NCBI RefSeq assembly: GCF_014873765.1
Contig: NZ_JADBGG010000008.1
Coordinates: 1-64,000, forward strand
Origin: Desulfomicrobium macestii
Lineage (GTDB): Bacteria; Desulfobacterota; Desulfovibrionia; Desulfovibrionales; Desulfomicrobiaceae
Direction of reading: 5' to 3'
DNA length: 64,000 bases
A program made the translations under genes and the position numbers. Shown here piece after piece: positions 40,898-49,844 of the stretch. The notes beneath the pieces are model-generated. The model had not been told where the DNA came from, did not search any database, and saw only the letters and a program-made list of their open reading frames with translations. Position 1 is the first letter of the stretch. Every line of letters begins with the position of its first letter.

Positions 40898-41596
40898 ATG
40901 ACAAAAAAAAGGATTCTGCTGGTCGAGGATGACAGCCTGCTGCGGATGGGTCTCAAATCCATGATCGACATGCACGGCGAATACATGATCGACGATGATG
41001 TCGCCACCGGGAAAGAGGCGCTGCGGTCATTTCAAATGAAAAAGCAGGACGTTATTCTGCTTGATTTGCGGCTCCCGGACATTCCGGGTACGGAGGTTCT
41101 GCAAAGAATCAGGCAGATCGAGCCGAACGTGAAGATCATCGTGCTCACGGCCAGCGATGACAACGACTTCATCTTCGACGCCCTGGAGCATGGGGCCAAC
41201 GCCTATGTCCTGAAGGGATCGAATCCGGACGAACTGTTCCTGGCCGTGCAATATGCCTTGGATGACGACTTGTTTATCAGCCCTCACCTGGCCAAGGCCA
41301 TCGTCAGGGACTATCTCCTTGTGAACAGGCAGCGCAAGGCGCTGCCTCCCATGCAAAACCTCACCGCCCGTGAAAAGGAAATCGTGAGACTCATCATAGA
41401 CGGCTGGAAAAGCAAGGAGATCGCCGAATCACTCTTCATCAGCATCAAGACGGTGGACAAACACCGCTCCAACATCCTCGGCAAGCTCGGCATCAACAGT
41501 TGCAACGAGTTGCGACACGGCAGCCTGTTCCTGCCGGAAGACGAAATTGATACGGGCAGACATTTGAATCGGACCGGATCCTCCAACAAACTTTAA
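40898..41596 (+). CDS. NarL/LuxR-type response regulator
   Basis: This 232-residue regulator has an N-terminal receiver (LLVEDDSLL; phosphoacceptor Asp in VILLDLRLPD) and a C-terminal LuxR-type helix-turn-helix (LTAREKEIVRLIIDGWKSKE, then SIKTVDKHRSNIL). The start is placed at 40898, where the receiver begins; the ribosome site there is weak. No histidine kinase gene adjoins it. The next gene, 70 bases on, encodes a receiver joined to an HPt domain, so both may belong to one phosphorelay fed by a kinase encoded elsewhere. Confidence 0.9.
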   Translation: MTKKRILLVEDDSLLRMGLKSMIDMHGEYMIDDDVATGKEALRSFQMKKQDVILLDLRLPDIPGTEVLQRIRQIEPNVKIIVLTASDDNDFIFDALEHGANAYVLKGSNPDELFLAVQYALDDDLFISPHLAKAIVRDYLLVNRQRKALPPMQNLTAREKEIVRLIIDGWKSKEIAESLFISIKTVDKHRSNILGKLGINSCNELRHGSLFLPEDEIDTGRHLNRTGSSNKL

Positions 41597-41666
41597 GAAG
41601 CCGAGTCCCAAAAAAACGATGGCACAGCAAAAAGTCGAGGGACTTACGAACACAAAGGAGTGCAGG

Positions 41667-42443
41667 ATGATAGAAAGCAAATTGTGCTCTCCCCAAAAAT
41701 CGGTTCTCGTGGTCGACGATGACGAAATTTGCCGCTGCGTCACCTCCGAAGTCCTGGAGAATCTCGGCCTCAAGGTCGACCTGGCCGAAAACGCCGATCA
41801 GGCGACAAGCCTTGCCAAGGCGAACAGCTACGACCTGATCCTGCTCGACTTTCACATGCCGGTCATGAATGGAATAGACCTCGCCCGGCATCTGCAGGAC
41901 AACGGCGCAGCCACGGAAGACAGAATCTATCTGCTGACCGGCGAGGAACCGGAAGCCATTTTGAAAAAAATGCATGCAGGAAGCTCGCTGCGCATTTTCC
42001 ACAAGCCTCTGGAGCTCGCCCAAGTCATGTCTTACTTCTCCCCCCGTGAAAACGAAGACCCGATCGGAGCGGCCACCTACCATCCCCTGAAGATCACAGG
42101 GTTCGACATGTCCCACGCCCTGGCGAATTTCCTGGGGAACGAATCCGCGTTTTTCAACGTATTGCGCGAGTTCCCCGCCTACGGAGCAAAATTCATCTTC
42201 GAATATTCAACGCACCTGAAGAACAGGAACATCAAGGAATGCATGCGCCTTGCCCACAGTCTCAAAGGGTCCTCGCTCATGATCGGCGCCACGGAGATAA
42301 ACATGCTGGCAAAGGCTCTCGAATCGGCATGTCATGGCGCATCGGACATGCAACGTGTCGGGGAGATCTTCGAAAAAATGGAAGCAAAAATCCTTGAAGC
42401 CTCGGAAAGCATCAAAAAACATCTTCAAGACCACAGCGCGTAG
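41667..42443 (+). CDS. receiver-HPt phosphorelay protein
   Basis: This 258-residue protein joins an N-terminal receiver (VLVVDDDEICR; phosphoacceptor in LILLDFHMPV) to a C-terminal histidine phosphotransfer domain with the active-site segment LAHSLKGSS. It has no DNA-binding or catalytic kinase domain, so it would act as an intermediate in a multistep relay. The start at 41667 has GGAG upstream. It follows the NarL-type regulator in the same orientation and is probably cotranscribed with it. Confidence 0.9.
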   Translation: MIESKLCSPQKSVLVVDDDEICRCVTSEVLENLGLKVDLAENADQATSLAKANSYDLILLDFHMPVMNGIDLARHLQDNGAATEDRIYLLTGEEPEAILKKMHAGSSLRIFHKPLELAQVMSYFSPRENEDPIGAATYHPLKITGFDMSHALANFLGNESAFFNVLREFPAYGAKFIFEYSTHLKNRNIKECMRLAHSLKGSSLMIGATEINMLAKALESACHGASDMQRVGEIFEKMEAKILEASESIKKHLQDHSA

Positions 42444-42506
42444 CCATTCATAAAAAAGAGGGCCGGCCAAACACACGGTTGGTCAGCCCCACTCCAGCAA
42501 CATCTC

Positions 42507-42533
42507 GCGGACCCTCGGGTCCGCCTGCTTTTT
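42507..42533 (+). terminator. terminator after the phosphorelay pair
   Basis: GCGGACCC pairs with GGGTCCGC (42507-42524), followed by CTGC and five T residues on the plus strand. It lies between two convergent genes. Confidence 0.65.
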
Positions 42534-42564
42534 CATGCCCCGCCCAAGGCAAGATCCGAGACAG

Positions 42565-44880
42565 CTAAACCGGGCGCTCCATTCGGAAAAGGCGCACTCC
42601 CGCAGGATGATCCTCAAGCCTGAGGCCCATGGCGGCCAATTTTTCGCGCAGCGCATCAGCCTGGACAAAATCCTTTGTCTTGCGGGCTTCCTCGCGCCGG
42701 CCGACCAGATCCGCGGCCTCAAGCGGCCAGGATTTTTCAGCCAGCGGCAGGCGCGAATGATCCAGAAAGCCAAGCACCCGGTCGCAGGCCAGAAGCTGCT
42801 CGGCCACCAGTGCGGCTTCATCCGCGCTCATCTTTCCGGCGCGGGCGTTGACGGACTTGGCGAAGGCGAAGAGCGTCGGCCAGAAGTGGGCCAGATCGAG
42901 ATTGTCGTCGAGCGCCGTGGCAAAAGCGGTTTTCAGGTCGTAAATAGCCTGCTCAAGCTGCGGGGAAACGCCCGTTCCAGCACCGCCAAGGGAAGCCGAT
43001 ACGTAGGCGTCCTGCAGCCGGTTCTGGTTCTTGACCCACATGACAAGGCTTTCCGGCGAATAGGCCAGGGATTTGAGGTAGGAGGCGGACAAGAGCCACA
43101 GCCGCAGGGCAGGTCCGGTGCCCGCGACGGCGAGGACCTCGGTGAGCGACGGCACCGTATCGCCCTGTTCGCGCGGGGTCACGGGCTGGGACACCATCCA
43201 GGCCATGGGCCGCACTCCGGCCCCGGCGCTCCAGATGGCGCAAAAGTTGTCCATATGCGGAAAACGGTGCGACTCGGCGGCAAACATGACCGTGACCGTG
43301 CCCAGAGCGTCCAGGGCAGTGGCGGCCAACTGCAGAAACCAGCTCGGGCGGACCTTGCCCCATTCGGTCTCGATCACGTCCCCCAGTTTGAGGTCCTGCA
43401 AGGTGGCCCGCTTGAGGAGCGTGAAGTCGGCGGGATTATCCTTCACATAGTCAGCCAGATCCACGGTGTAGCCCAGATTCATGCCCGCCGTGTCCACGCA
43501 CGAGATCTGCCCGTAGGTCTTGTCCCGGGTCACGTCGAAATAGACGGACCTGAGTTTCTCGTAGGCCTGACCCTTGGCCAGCAGCTTGCGCGCAAGGCCC
43601 AGGGCGCGTTCCTGACTGGCTCCGGCCAGGGGAAAGAGTACGGTATCGGAAACGCCCAGCGCCTTGGCCTGGGCGAGCATGAACTCCCGCGCCCTCTGCC
43701 CGAAGTCCTGCAAACCGGCCTTGGCTTCCCGGGCCGCCGCCAGGGCGCGATCGTCCATGTCCGCGAGACCCACGGCCAGACGCACGTTCTGCCCGCGCTC
43801 AATCAGGGCCTTGGCCAGCACGTCCAGCCAGACAATGCGCCGCCAGACATCCAGCTCACCCAGGTCGTCAAGGCTCGGTCCCGGCGTGAACAGCGCGTGT
43901 CCGCCTGCCGGACTGCCCAGGCATTCGAGGCATCCGGTGGCCACGCTGCGCACCCCCAGACCATGCCGGGCCAGCGGTGAAAAAAGCGTGGTCGAGAGAT
44001 AGCGCTCTCCCGTATCCGGACAGATGAAGACAATGAGCCCCTCTTTTCCGGCCTCGTCCAGTTCCCTGGCGATGCGCAAGGCTCCAGCCAGGGCCGCGCC
44101 CGCGCTCATTCCGGACAATATCCCCTCTTCCCGCGCCAGTTGCCGCGAGCAGGCGAAGGCCTCCTCGTCCTCGACGTGGATGATCCGGTCCAGGGCACGC
44201 TTGTCGTAAATTCCGGGAGGATAGGATTCCTGCATGTTCTTGAGGCCCTGAATCTTGTGCCCGGCGTAGGGTTCGACCGCGACAACCTCAACGCCTGGAG
44301 CGCTCTCTTTCATGCGCTTGGCGATACCCATGGCCGTCCCCGAGGTGCCAAGGCTTATGACCACATGGGTGGCCCGGCCTTCGGTCTGCTCGATGATTTC
44401 CCGGCCCGTGCCCATGTAATGAGCCGCTATGCTGGCCGGGTTGTTGAACTGGTCCATGAGCACATAGGTCTGCGGCTCTTCGCGCGCCAGCCGGTATGCT
44501 TCCTCGATGGCGCCGTCGGTGCCGAGACGGCCGGGAGTCAGACGCAGTTCCGCCCCGAAGGCGCGCATGATGCGCTTTCGTTCCTCGGAAGCGGAATCTG
44601 GCATGAGCAGGGTCAACCTGTAGCCCTTGACCGCGCAGACCATGGCCAGTCCGACTCCGGTGTTCCCGCTGGTGGCCTCGATGACGATCTTGTCCGGGGT
44701 CAGTTCCCCCGACGCCTCGGCCGCCTCGATCATGGCCAGAGCCACGCGGTCCTTGATGGACCCGCCGACGTTCTGGGCTTCGAGCTTGGTCGCCAGGCGA
44801 ATGCGCGGATGAGGAAAGACGCGGTTCAGAAAAACTATGGGAGTGGCCCCGATAAGAGAGAGAATGGTCGGATGAATCAT
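42565..44880 (-). CDS. cysteine synthase fused to inactive CysRS-like domain
   Basis: This 771-residue fusion begins with a complete PLP-dependent cysteine synthase (about residues 1-300). The PLP lysine is at about 43 (GGSIKDR), the asparagine loop is TSGNTG, and the phosphate loop is GTSGT. It continues with a domain that aligns with cysteinyl-tRNA synthetase through to its typical end (KDFVQADALREKLAAMGLRL). The HIGH and KMSKS motifs and the zinc cysteine of the catalytic site are not recognisable: LGEL and VTPREQG occupy the places of the two motifs. The enzyme should make cysteine from O-acetylserine and sulfide. The role of the extra domain is unknown; tRNA binding or regulation is possible. 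ATG 44880 follows GCAGGG. Confidence 0.88.
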   Translation of the reverse strand: MIHPTILSLIGATPIVFLNRVFPHPRIRLATKLEAQNVGGSIKDRVALAMIEAAEASGELTPDKIVIEATSGNTGVGLAMVCAVKGYRLTLLMPDSASEERKRIMRAFGAELRLTPGRLGTDGAIEEAYRLAREEPQTYVLMDQFNNPASIAAHYMGTGREIIEQTEGRATHVVISLGTSGTAMGIAKRMKESAPGVEVVAVEPYAGHKIQGLKNMQESYPPGIYDKRALDRIIHVEDEEAFACSRQLAREEGILSGMSAGAALAGALRIARELDEAGKEGLIVFICPDTGERYLSTTLFSPLARHGLGVRSVATGCLECLGSPAGGHALFTPGPSLDDLGELDVWRRIVWLDVLAKALIERGQNVRLAVGLADMDDRALAAAREAKAGLQDFGQRAREFMLAQAKALGVSDTVLFPLAGASQERALGLARKLLAKGQAYEKLRSVYFDVTRDKTYGQISCVDTAGMNLGYTVDLADYVKDNPADFTLLKRATLQDLKLGDVIETEWGKVRPSWFLQLAATALDALGTVTVMFAAESHRFPHMDNFCAIWSAGAGVRPMAWMVSQPVTPREQGDTVPSLTEVLAVAGTGPALRLWLLSASYLKSLAYSPESLVMWVKNQNRLQDAYVSASLGGAGTGVSPQLEQAIYDLKTAFATALDDNLDLAHFWPTLFAFAKSVNARAGKMSADEAALVAEQLLACDRVLGFLDHSRLPLAEKSWPLEAADLVGRREEARKTKDFVQADALREKLAAMGLRLEDHPAGVRLFRMERPV

Positions 44881-45163
44881 GGAAAAACCCTGCTGATGGA
44901 TTGAACGCAAGGGCGCAAACCTAGGGTAAAACCCGTTTCCGGGCAAGGGGCGGAACATGCCCGGGCCGCTCTCACCGTCTCACCGGTCCCTGACTCGCGC
45001 GGCTGCGGCGGTACTCCCCTTTTTAAAAACAATCCCAATGATTTAACACTATTGTCAATCGGCCCTCGACAATATTGCATTTTTGCGGCCTTCGCATGGT
45101 GGCGGAGCGGACTGAAATCCTTAAAAAATCATATATTTCCGATATTTATAAAAATAACCACTC

Positions 45164-45178
45164 TGGCCTCTTCCTTGC
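45164..45178 (+). promoter_or_regulatory. sigma54-type promoter upstream of the ammonium sensor gene
   Basis: TGGC and TTGC are separated by exactly 7 bases, the canonical -24/-12 spacing. It lies about 215 bases before the Amt fusion gene in a 510-base intergenic region (44881-45391) that otherwise shows AT-rich DNA and a degenerate REP-like sequence near 45306-45335. Sigma54 control would suit an ammonium gene. Confidence 0.5.
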
Positions 45179-45391
45179 TTAACAGGCTTGGCCACGTTCC
45201 GCTCCCGTTGCGCAACCTCCCCGGCCAAACGAGGTGTAACTGCAAAAAGCCGTCATCTCCTTGAAGGATTGAGACATTTTTTTTGACTTTAACTCACTGA
45301 AAAAATTTGACTTTCCGCCTTCGCGAAAATGACATCGAGGCTCATTCGCGACAGATTGCAGTGGAGTCAAACAAGACAAGGCAGCTCGATA

Positions 45392-48300
45392 ATGGAAAAG
45401 ATAGACCTCTTATGGATACTCATCTCGGCCTCGCTGGTATTCCTGATGCAGCCCGGATTCATGTGCCTGGAATCAGGGCTTACCCGCTCGAAAAATTCCA
45501 TCAACGTCGCGATCAAGAATTTTGCCGATTTTGTACTATCGGCGGCCGTGTTCTGGGTGCTGGGTTTCGGACTGATGTTCGGGCATCTCTCCTGGGACCT
45601 TTTCCACGTTCCGGACTTCAGCCCCGCCACCAAGGACTCTTCAGGGTTCTCGGCGGCCTTCTTCTTTTTCCAGATCATGTTCTGCGGCACCGCCACGACG
45701 ATCTTTTCCGGAGCCGTGGCGGAACGCATGCGCTTCGTGTCGTATCTCATTGTCGCGCTCATCTTTTCCGTCCTCGTCTACCCTCTTTACGGACATCTTG
45801 CCTGGAACGGACTTGACGCCGGACAACTGACCGGATGGCTGGGCGAGCGCGGCTTCGTGGATTTCGCCGGATCCATGGTCGTTCACGGCGTGGGCGGATG
45901 GCTGGCCCTGGCGGCGCTGATCGTAATCGGACCACGCAAGGGGCGCTTCCCCAAGGACGCCCCCCCGCGAGAGATCAACGCAGGCAACCTGCCCCTGACC
46001 GTGCTTGGCGCTTTTTTGATCTGGCTGGGCTGGTTCGGCTTCAACGGCGGATCCACCCTTGCACTCGATACGACCGTGCCCGGTATCATCGTGAACACCG
46101 TACTGGCCGGTGTCGCCGGAGGAACGAGCAATCTGCTTCTTGGCTGGCTGACAAGCCGAACTCCGAAAATCACCTATCTCGTCAACGGCGTCCTCGGCGG
46201 GCTGGTGGCCGTGACCGCAAGCTGCCACGCCGTGGACAATTTCGCAGCCACATGCATAGGCCTCGTGGCCGGTGCGGTTTGTCTGGGCTGCGAAACCCTG
46301 CTCACGCGCCTGCACATCGACGACGCCGTGGGCGCAGTGCCGGTGCACCTGGGTTGTGGGATCTGGGGCATACTTGCCGTGGCCGTCTTCGGCGATCCGA
46401 CCGCGCTGGGCACGGGGCTGAGCATGCCCGATCAGCTCTGGATCCAGTGCGTGGGCATTTTCATCGCTTTTGTCGTCGCTTTCGCGCTGCCGCTGGCCCT
46501 GCTCAGATTCATCGATCCCATATTCCCCTTGCGCGTGGCTCCCGAGGACGAAGAGACCGGTCTGAACGTCAGCGAACACGGCGCACGCACGGATATCCAC
46601 GATCTTTTCGAGATGCTCGACAGACAGGCCGCCACCCGGGATTTCAGCCTGCGCGCCCCCGAGGAACCCTTCACGGAAGTCGGGCATATCGCCCACCGTT
46701 ACAATCACGTGCTGGACGCCCTGAACGACGCAGTCTCCAAGACCGAAGCCATTGTCAAAAGCGCCGCCGACGCGATCATCGTCTTCACCACGGACACCCT
46801 ACGCATCATATCCGCCAACCCCGGAGCGAGCCTCATCTTCGGATATTCCGGCGTGAATCTGGAACAAATGTCCATTCCCGACCTCGTGCCTGTCCAGAAC
46901 CGCTCCGGCTCGGCCGACGACTCAAGCGAATCCGCCCTGGCGCACGCCCTGCGCTCCCGAAACCAGGTCGAGATCACGGGACGCCGGGCTGACGGCTCCC
47001 CGGTGACCCTTGAGGCGGTGGTCAAGCAGTCGAGCGGACGCCAGGGAGACTTTTTCATCGGCACGTTCCGCGACATCTCCGAACGCAAACGCTACGAGAA
47101 CGAGCTGCGCAAGGCCGAAGAAAACTTCCGGGGCATCTTTGAAAACGCCGTGGAGGGAATTTTCCGGACCACCACGCAGGGACGCTATCTGCAGGCCAAC
47201 CCGGCACTGGCAAAGATATACGGGTTCGAAAGCCCGGCCGAGCTCATGCGCCACTACGACGACATCAGCCGCCAGCTCTATGTCGAAGCCGGGCGCAGGG
47301 AAGAGTTCATCCGGACGCTGGAGGAGACCGAGGCGATTTTCGATTTCGAATCGGCCATCCGTCGCAAGGACGGCTCCATCATCTGGATTTCGGAGAATGC
47401 GCGGGCCGTGAAGGACGCGACGGGACATGTCGTCTGCTATGAGGGTACGGTCATGGACATCACCCAGCGCCGCGCCATGCAGCAGGCCCTGGACCGGCAG
47501 ATGGCCCTTTTCGGACAATTGTTCGAGGATTCCCCGCTGGCCATCGTCTTGGTGGATACCGTCGGCCGCATCGTCGAGGTCAACGGCGGCTTCGAGAACC
47601 TTTTCGGCTACCGGCGCGGCGAAATTCTGGGCAAGGACAACAGGATCTTCATCGTACCCGAGGATCAGCTGTCCGAGGTCAACAGCGTCCGCCAGCGCAT
47701 CCTGGAAGGTGAGACGGTGCAACGGGAATCGCTCCGGCGAACCCGCCGGGGCGAGGTCATCCCGGTCAACATCCTGGGGCATCCGGTGCGCATCGGCGGC
47801 GAGATCACCAACATATTCTGGATCTATCAGGACATCTCCGAGCGCAAGGAATTCGAACGGCAGATCACCCATCAGGCCTTCCACGACTCCCTGACCGGCC
47901 TGCCGAACCGCTCCCTCTTTCGGGAACGCCTAGGACGCGCCGTGGAGAGAACAAAGAGACGCCCCGACTATCATTTCGCCGCCATGCTCATCGATCTGAA
48001 CAAGTTCAAATGGGTCAACGACTCCCTCGGGCATCAGGCCGGCGACGCCCTGCTGGTGGAGATCGCGTCCCGCCTGAATTCCTGCGTGCGCCGCGTGGAC
48101 ACGGTGGCCAGGCTTGGCGGAGACGAATTCGCCGTGCTGCTTGAGGAATTCCGGACCAACAAGGAAGTCATCGCAGTGGCCAACCGCATCCAGAGCGAGG
48201 TGCGACGCCCCTTTCTCTGGAACGGAAAGGAGATCGTCTCCGGGGCCAGCGTGGGCATCGTGCTGCAGACACGCGACTACGGACGGGCCGAAGACATCCT

Positions 48301-49186
48301 GCGGGATGCGGACATAGCCATGTACAAGGCCAAGGAGCGCGGACGGGGACATCTGGTTTTTCACAACCGCATGCGTCAGGAGGTGCTGGAGGTCATCAAC
48401 ATGGAGAACGAGCTGCGGCGAGCCATCGAAGAAAATGACCTGGAGCTCCACTATCAGCCAATTATCGATGTCGAGGAAGGAAAACTCGAAGGGTTCGAGG
48501 CGCTCGTGCGCTGGCGCCATCCGGAACGCGGCATGATCATGCCCGACCGCTTCATCCCCCTGGCCGAGGAATCCGGGCTGATCGTGCCCCTGGGGCAGTG
48601 GGTGATCAACGCGGCCTGCAGGCAGCTGAAAGTCTGGGATGACGGGAGCGGGTCCGCCGACTACGGCCTGACCATGAGCGTCAACCTCTCGTGCAAGCAG
48701 TTCGCCCAGCACACCCTGGTCGAGATGATTTCAAGAGCGCTGCGCGAGAACGACATCGCCGCGCCACGTCTGAAACTCGAAATCACCGAAAGCGCCATCA
48801 TCCTCGACCCCTCCGCCGCGGCGGAAAAAATGCGCCGCTTGAAGGAGCTCGGAGTGCTTTTGGCCGTGGACGATTTCGGCACCGGCTACTCTTCCCTGAG
48901 TTACCTGCGCCAGTTCCCCATGGACATCCTCAAGATCGACCGCTCCTTCATCAGCGGCACGGATACGCCCAAGGAAAACGCCGAGATCGTCCGCTCCATC
49001 GTGGACATGGCCCACAGCCTGGGCCTCAGAGTGACCGCCGAAGGCGTGGAGACGCAGGAACAGCTTGACCGCCTGCAGTCCATCAACTGCGATCGCGCCC
49101 AGGGCTACATGTTCTCAAAACCCATGATTCCAGACGATGCCGGGGAGATGATTCGCGCGGCAATTTTAGAGGAAGGCTCGAACTGA
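45392..49186 (+). CDS. ammonium transporter-PAS-GGDEF-EAL fusion
   Basis: This 1264-residue protein joins an Amt/Mep/Rh channel (about 1-378) to three PAS segments, a GGDEF domain (motif near 909) and an EAL domain (motif near 1036). The channel keeps its key residues: Phe 97 and Phe 215 of the gate, Asp 157, and the twin histidines 165 and 319. The cyclase has intact GGDEF with an I-site RRVD five residues before it. The phosphodiesterase keeps EAL, the Asn in MSVNLS, EITES, DDFGTG and AEGVET. It should therefore sense or carry ammonium and make or break cyclic di-GMP. No glnK gene accompanies it. The start is set at the first residue of the channel. Confidence 0.93.
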   Translation: MEKIDLLWILISASLVFLMQPGFMCLESGLTRSKNSINVAIKNFADFVLSAAVFWVLGFGLMFGHLSWDLFHVPDFSPATKDSSGFSAAFFFFQIMFCGTATTIFSGAVAERMRFVSYLIVALIFSVLVYPLYGHLAWNGLDAGQLTGWLGERGFVDFAGSMVVHGVGGWLALAALIVIGPRKGRFPKDAPPREINAGNLPLTVLGAFLIWLGWFGFNGGSTLALDTTVPGIIVNTVLAGVAGGTSNLLLGWLTSRTPKITYLVNGVLGGLVAVTASCHAVDNFAATCIGLVAGAVCLGCETLLTRLHIDDAVGAVPVHLGCGIWGILAVAVFGDPTALGTGLSMPDQLWIQCVGIFIAFVVAFALPLALLRFIDPIFPLRVAPEDEETGLNVSEHGARTDIHDLFEMLDRQAATRDFSLRAPEEPFTEVGHIAHRYNHVLDALNDAVSKTEAIVKSAADAIIVFTTDTLRIISANPGASLIFGYSGVNLEQMSIPDLVPVQNRSGSADDSSESALAHALRSRNQVEITGRRADGSPVTLEAVVKQSSGRQGDFFIGTFRDISERKRYENELRKAEENFRGIFENAVEGIFRTTTQGRYLQANPALAKIYGFESPAELMRHYDDISRQLYVEAGRREEFIRTLEETEAIFDFESAIRRKDGSIIWISENARAVKDATGHVVCYEGTVMDITQRRAMQQALDRQMALFGQLFEDSPLAIVLVDTVGRIVEVNGGFENLFGYRRGEILGKDNRIFIVPEDQLSEVNSVRQRILEGETVQRESLRRTRRGEVIPVNILGHPVRIGGEITNIFWIYQDISERKEFERQITHQAFHDSLTGLPNRSLFRERLGRAVERTKRRPDYHFAAMLIDLNKFKWVNDSLGHQAGDALLVEIASRLNSCVRRVDTVARLGGDEFAVLLEEFRTNKEVIAVANRIQSEVRRPFLWNGKEIVSGASVGIVLQTRDYGRAEDILRDADIAMYKAKERGRGHLVFHNRMRQEVLEVINMENELRRAIEENDLELHYQPIIDVEEGKLEGFEALVRWRHPERGMIMPDRFIPLAEESGLIVPLGQWVINAACRQLKVWDDGSGSADYGLTMSVNLSCKQFAQHTLVEMISRALRENDIAAPRLKLEITESAIILDPSAAAEKMRRLKELGVLLAVDDFGTGYSSLSYLRQFPMDILKIDRSFISGTDTPKENAEIVRSIVDMAHSLGLRVTAEGVETQEQLDRLQSINCDRAQGYMFSKPMIPDDAGEMIRAAILEEGSN

Positions 49187-49456
49187 AGTCGGGAAAGAAA
49201 GAGGGATTGAATCCTTTAATCGCTTCCACCAACTCTCAGCAAATGCGCTCCTGCGGGGCGTCATACCCATGGTCATGGCCGCTAGCTTACCGGCTCATCC
49301 TCCTACAGGGCAGGACTACTACCTACGTAGCTGCAACCCCTTGAAATTATATCTTGTGTCATCTTCGCTCTGTGCGCTACAGGCTTGAAAATTTTATCGC
49401 CAAGAGATCAGCGCATTGTGCCGCCCATGACGTCTTGCTCCATATCGTTAAAAATT
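49187..49456. other. intergenic region before the toxin-antitoxin module
   Basis: About 270 bases between the Amt fusion and the toxin-antitoxin operator. I see no gene, no clear terminator and no tRNA. The end nearest the operator is AT-rich and probably holds the module promoter. Confidence 0.4.
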
Positions 49457-49475
49457 ATTAACCAAGTAGGTTAAT
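49457..49475. promoter_or_regulatory. operator palindrome of the toxin-antitoxin module
   Basis: ATTAACC-AAGTA-GGTTAAT is a perfect palindrome with a 5-base spacer, ending 21 bases before the toxin start. HigA-type antitoxins repress their own operon through such sites. The site is seen; the binding is inferred. Confidence 0.7.
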
Positions 49476-49496
49476 CATAATTGACGGAGGATGATT

Positions 49497-49844
49497 TTGG
49501 ATATATTTTTCAAAAACAAAAAGCTTGCAAAGGAATTTAGCGAAGGGGCGCGCCTTGAAAGACTGCACGGAGTTCAACGAGCTCGAAAAATTCGTCTACG
49601 AATGGGCGAGTTTCGAGCCGCAGCTTGTCTCATGGATTTCTGGCCGCCCAAAAGTGGACCCGGTCGATGCCACGAACTGGCGCATGGCAAGCGTAACGGT
49701 CAGCTTTCCGTAGATTTGGATCATCCCTATCGTCTGATTTTTTCTCCCGCCCATGATCCGATACCCACGCACGAGGATGGCGGTCTGGACTGGTCAAAGG
49801 TGGCCGCCATCGTGATTTTGGGAGTGGAGGATACCCATGAATAA
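49497..49844 (+). CDS. HigB/RelE-like toxin
   Basis: This is a protein of about 115 residues, likely a ribosome-dependent mRNA interferase of the HigB/RelE fold. It has the early segment NKKLAKEFSEGARLERLHG, a central RMGEFRAAACL, and LDHPYRLIFSPAHD near the C-terminus. The gene overlaps the antitoxin gene by 8 bases. An ATG at 49491 directly abuts GGAGG with no spacing, so the TTG at 49497 is the likelier start. The gene order, toxin first, is typical of HigBA. Confidence in the toxin fold rests on context and the weak family pattern. Confidence 0.8.
   Translation: MDIFFKNKKLAKEFSEGARLERLHGVQRARKIRLRMGEFRAAACLMDFWPPKSGPGRCHELAHGKRNGQLSVDLDHPYRLIFSPAHDPIPTHEDGGLDWSKVAAIVILGVEDTHE

Noticed and set aside
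49187-49456. Possible tRNA or attachment site beside the toxin-antitoxin module
   Set aside because: No cloverleaf, no anticodon arm and no flanking direct repeat could be found by eye.
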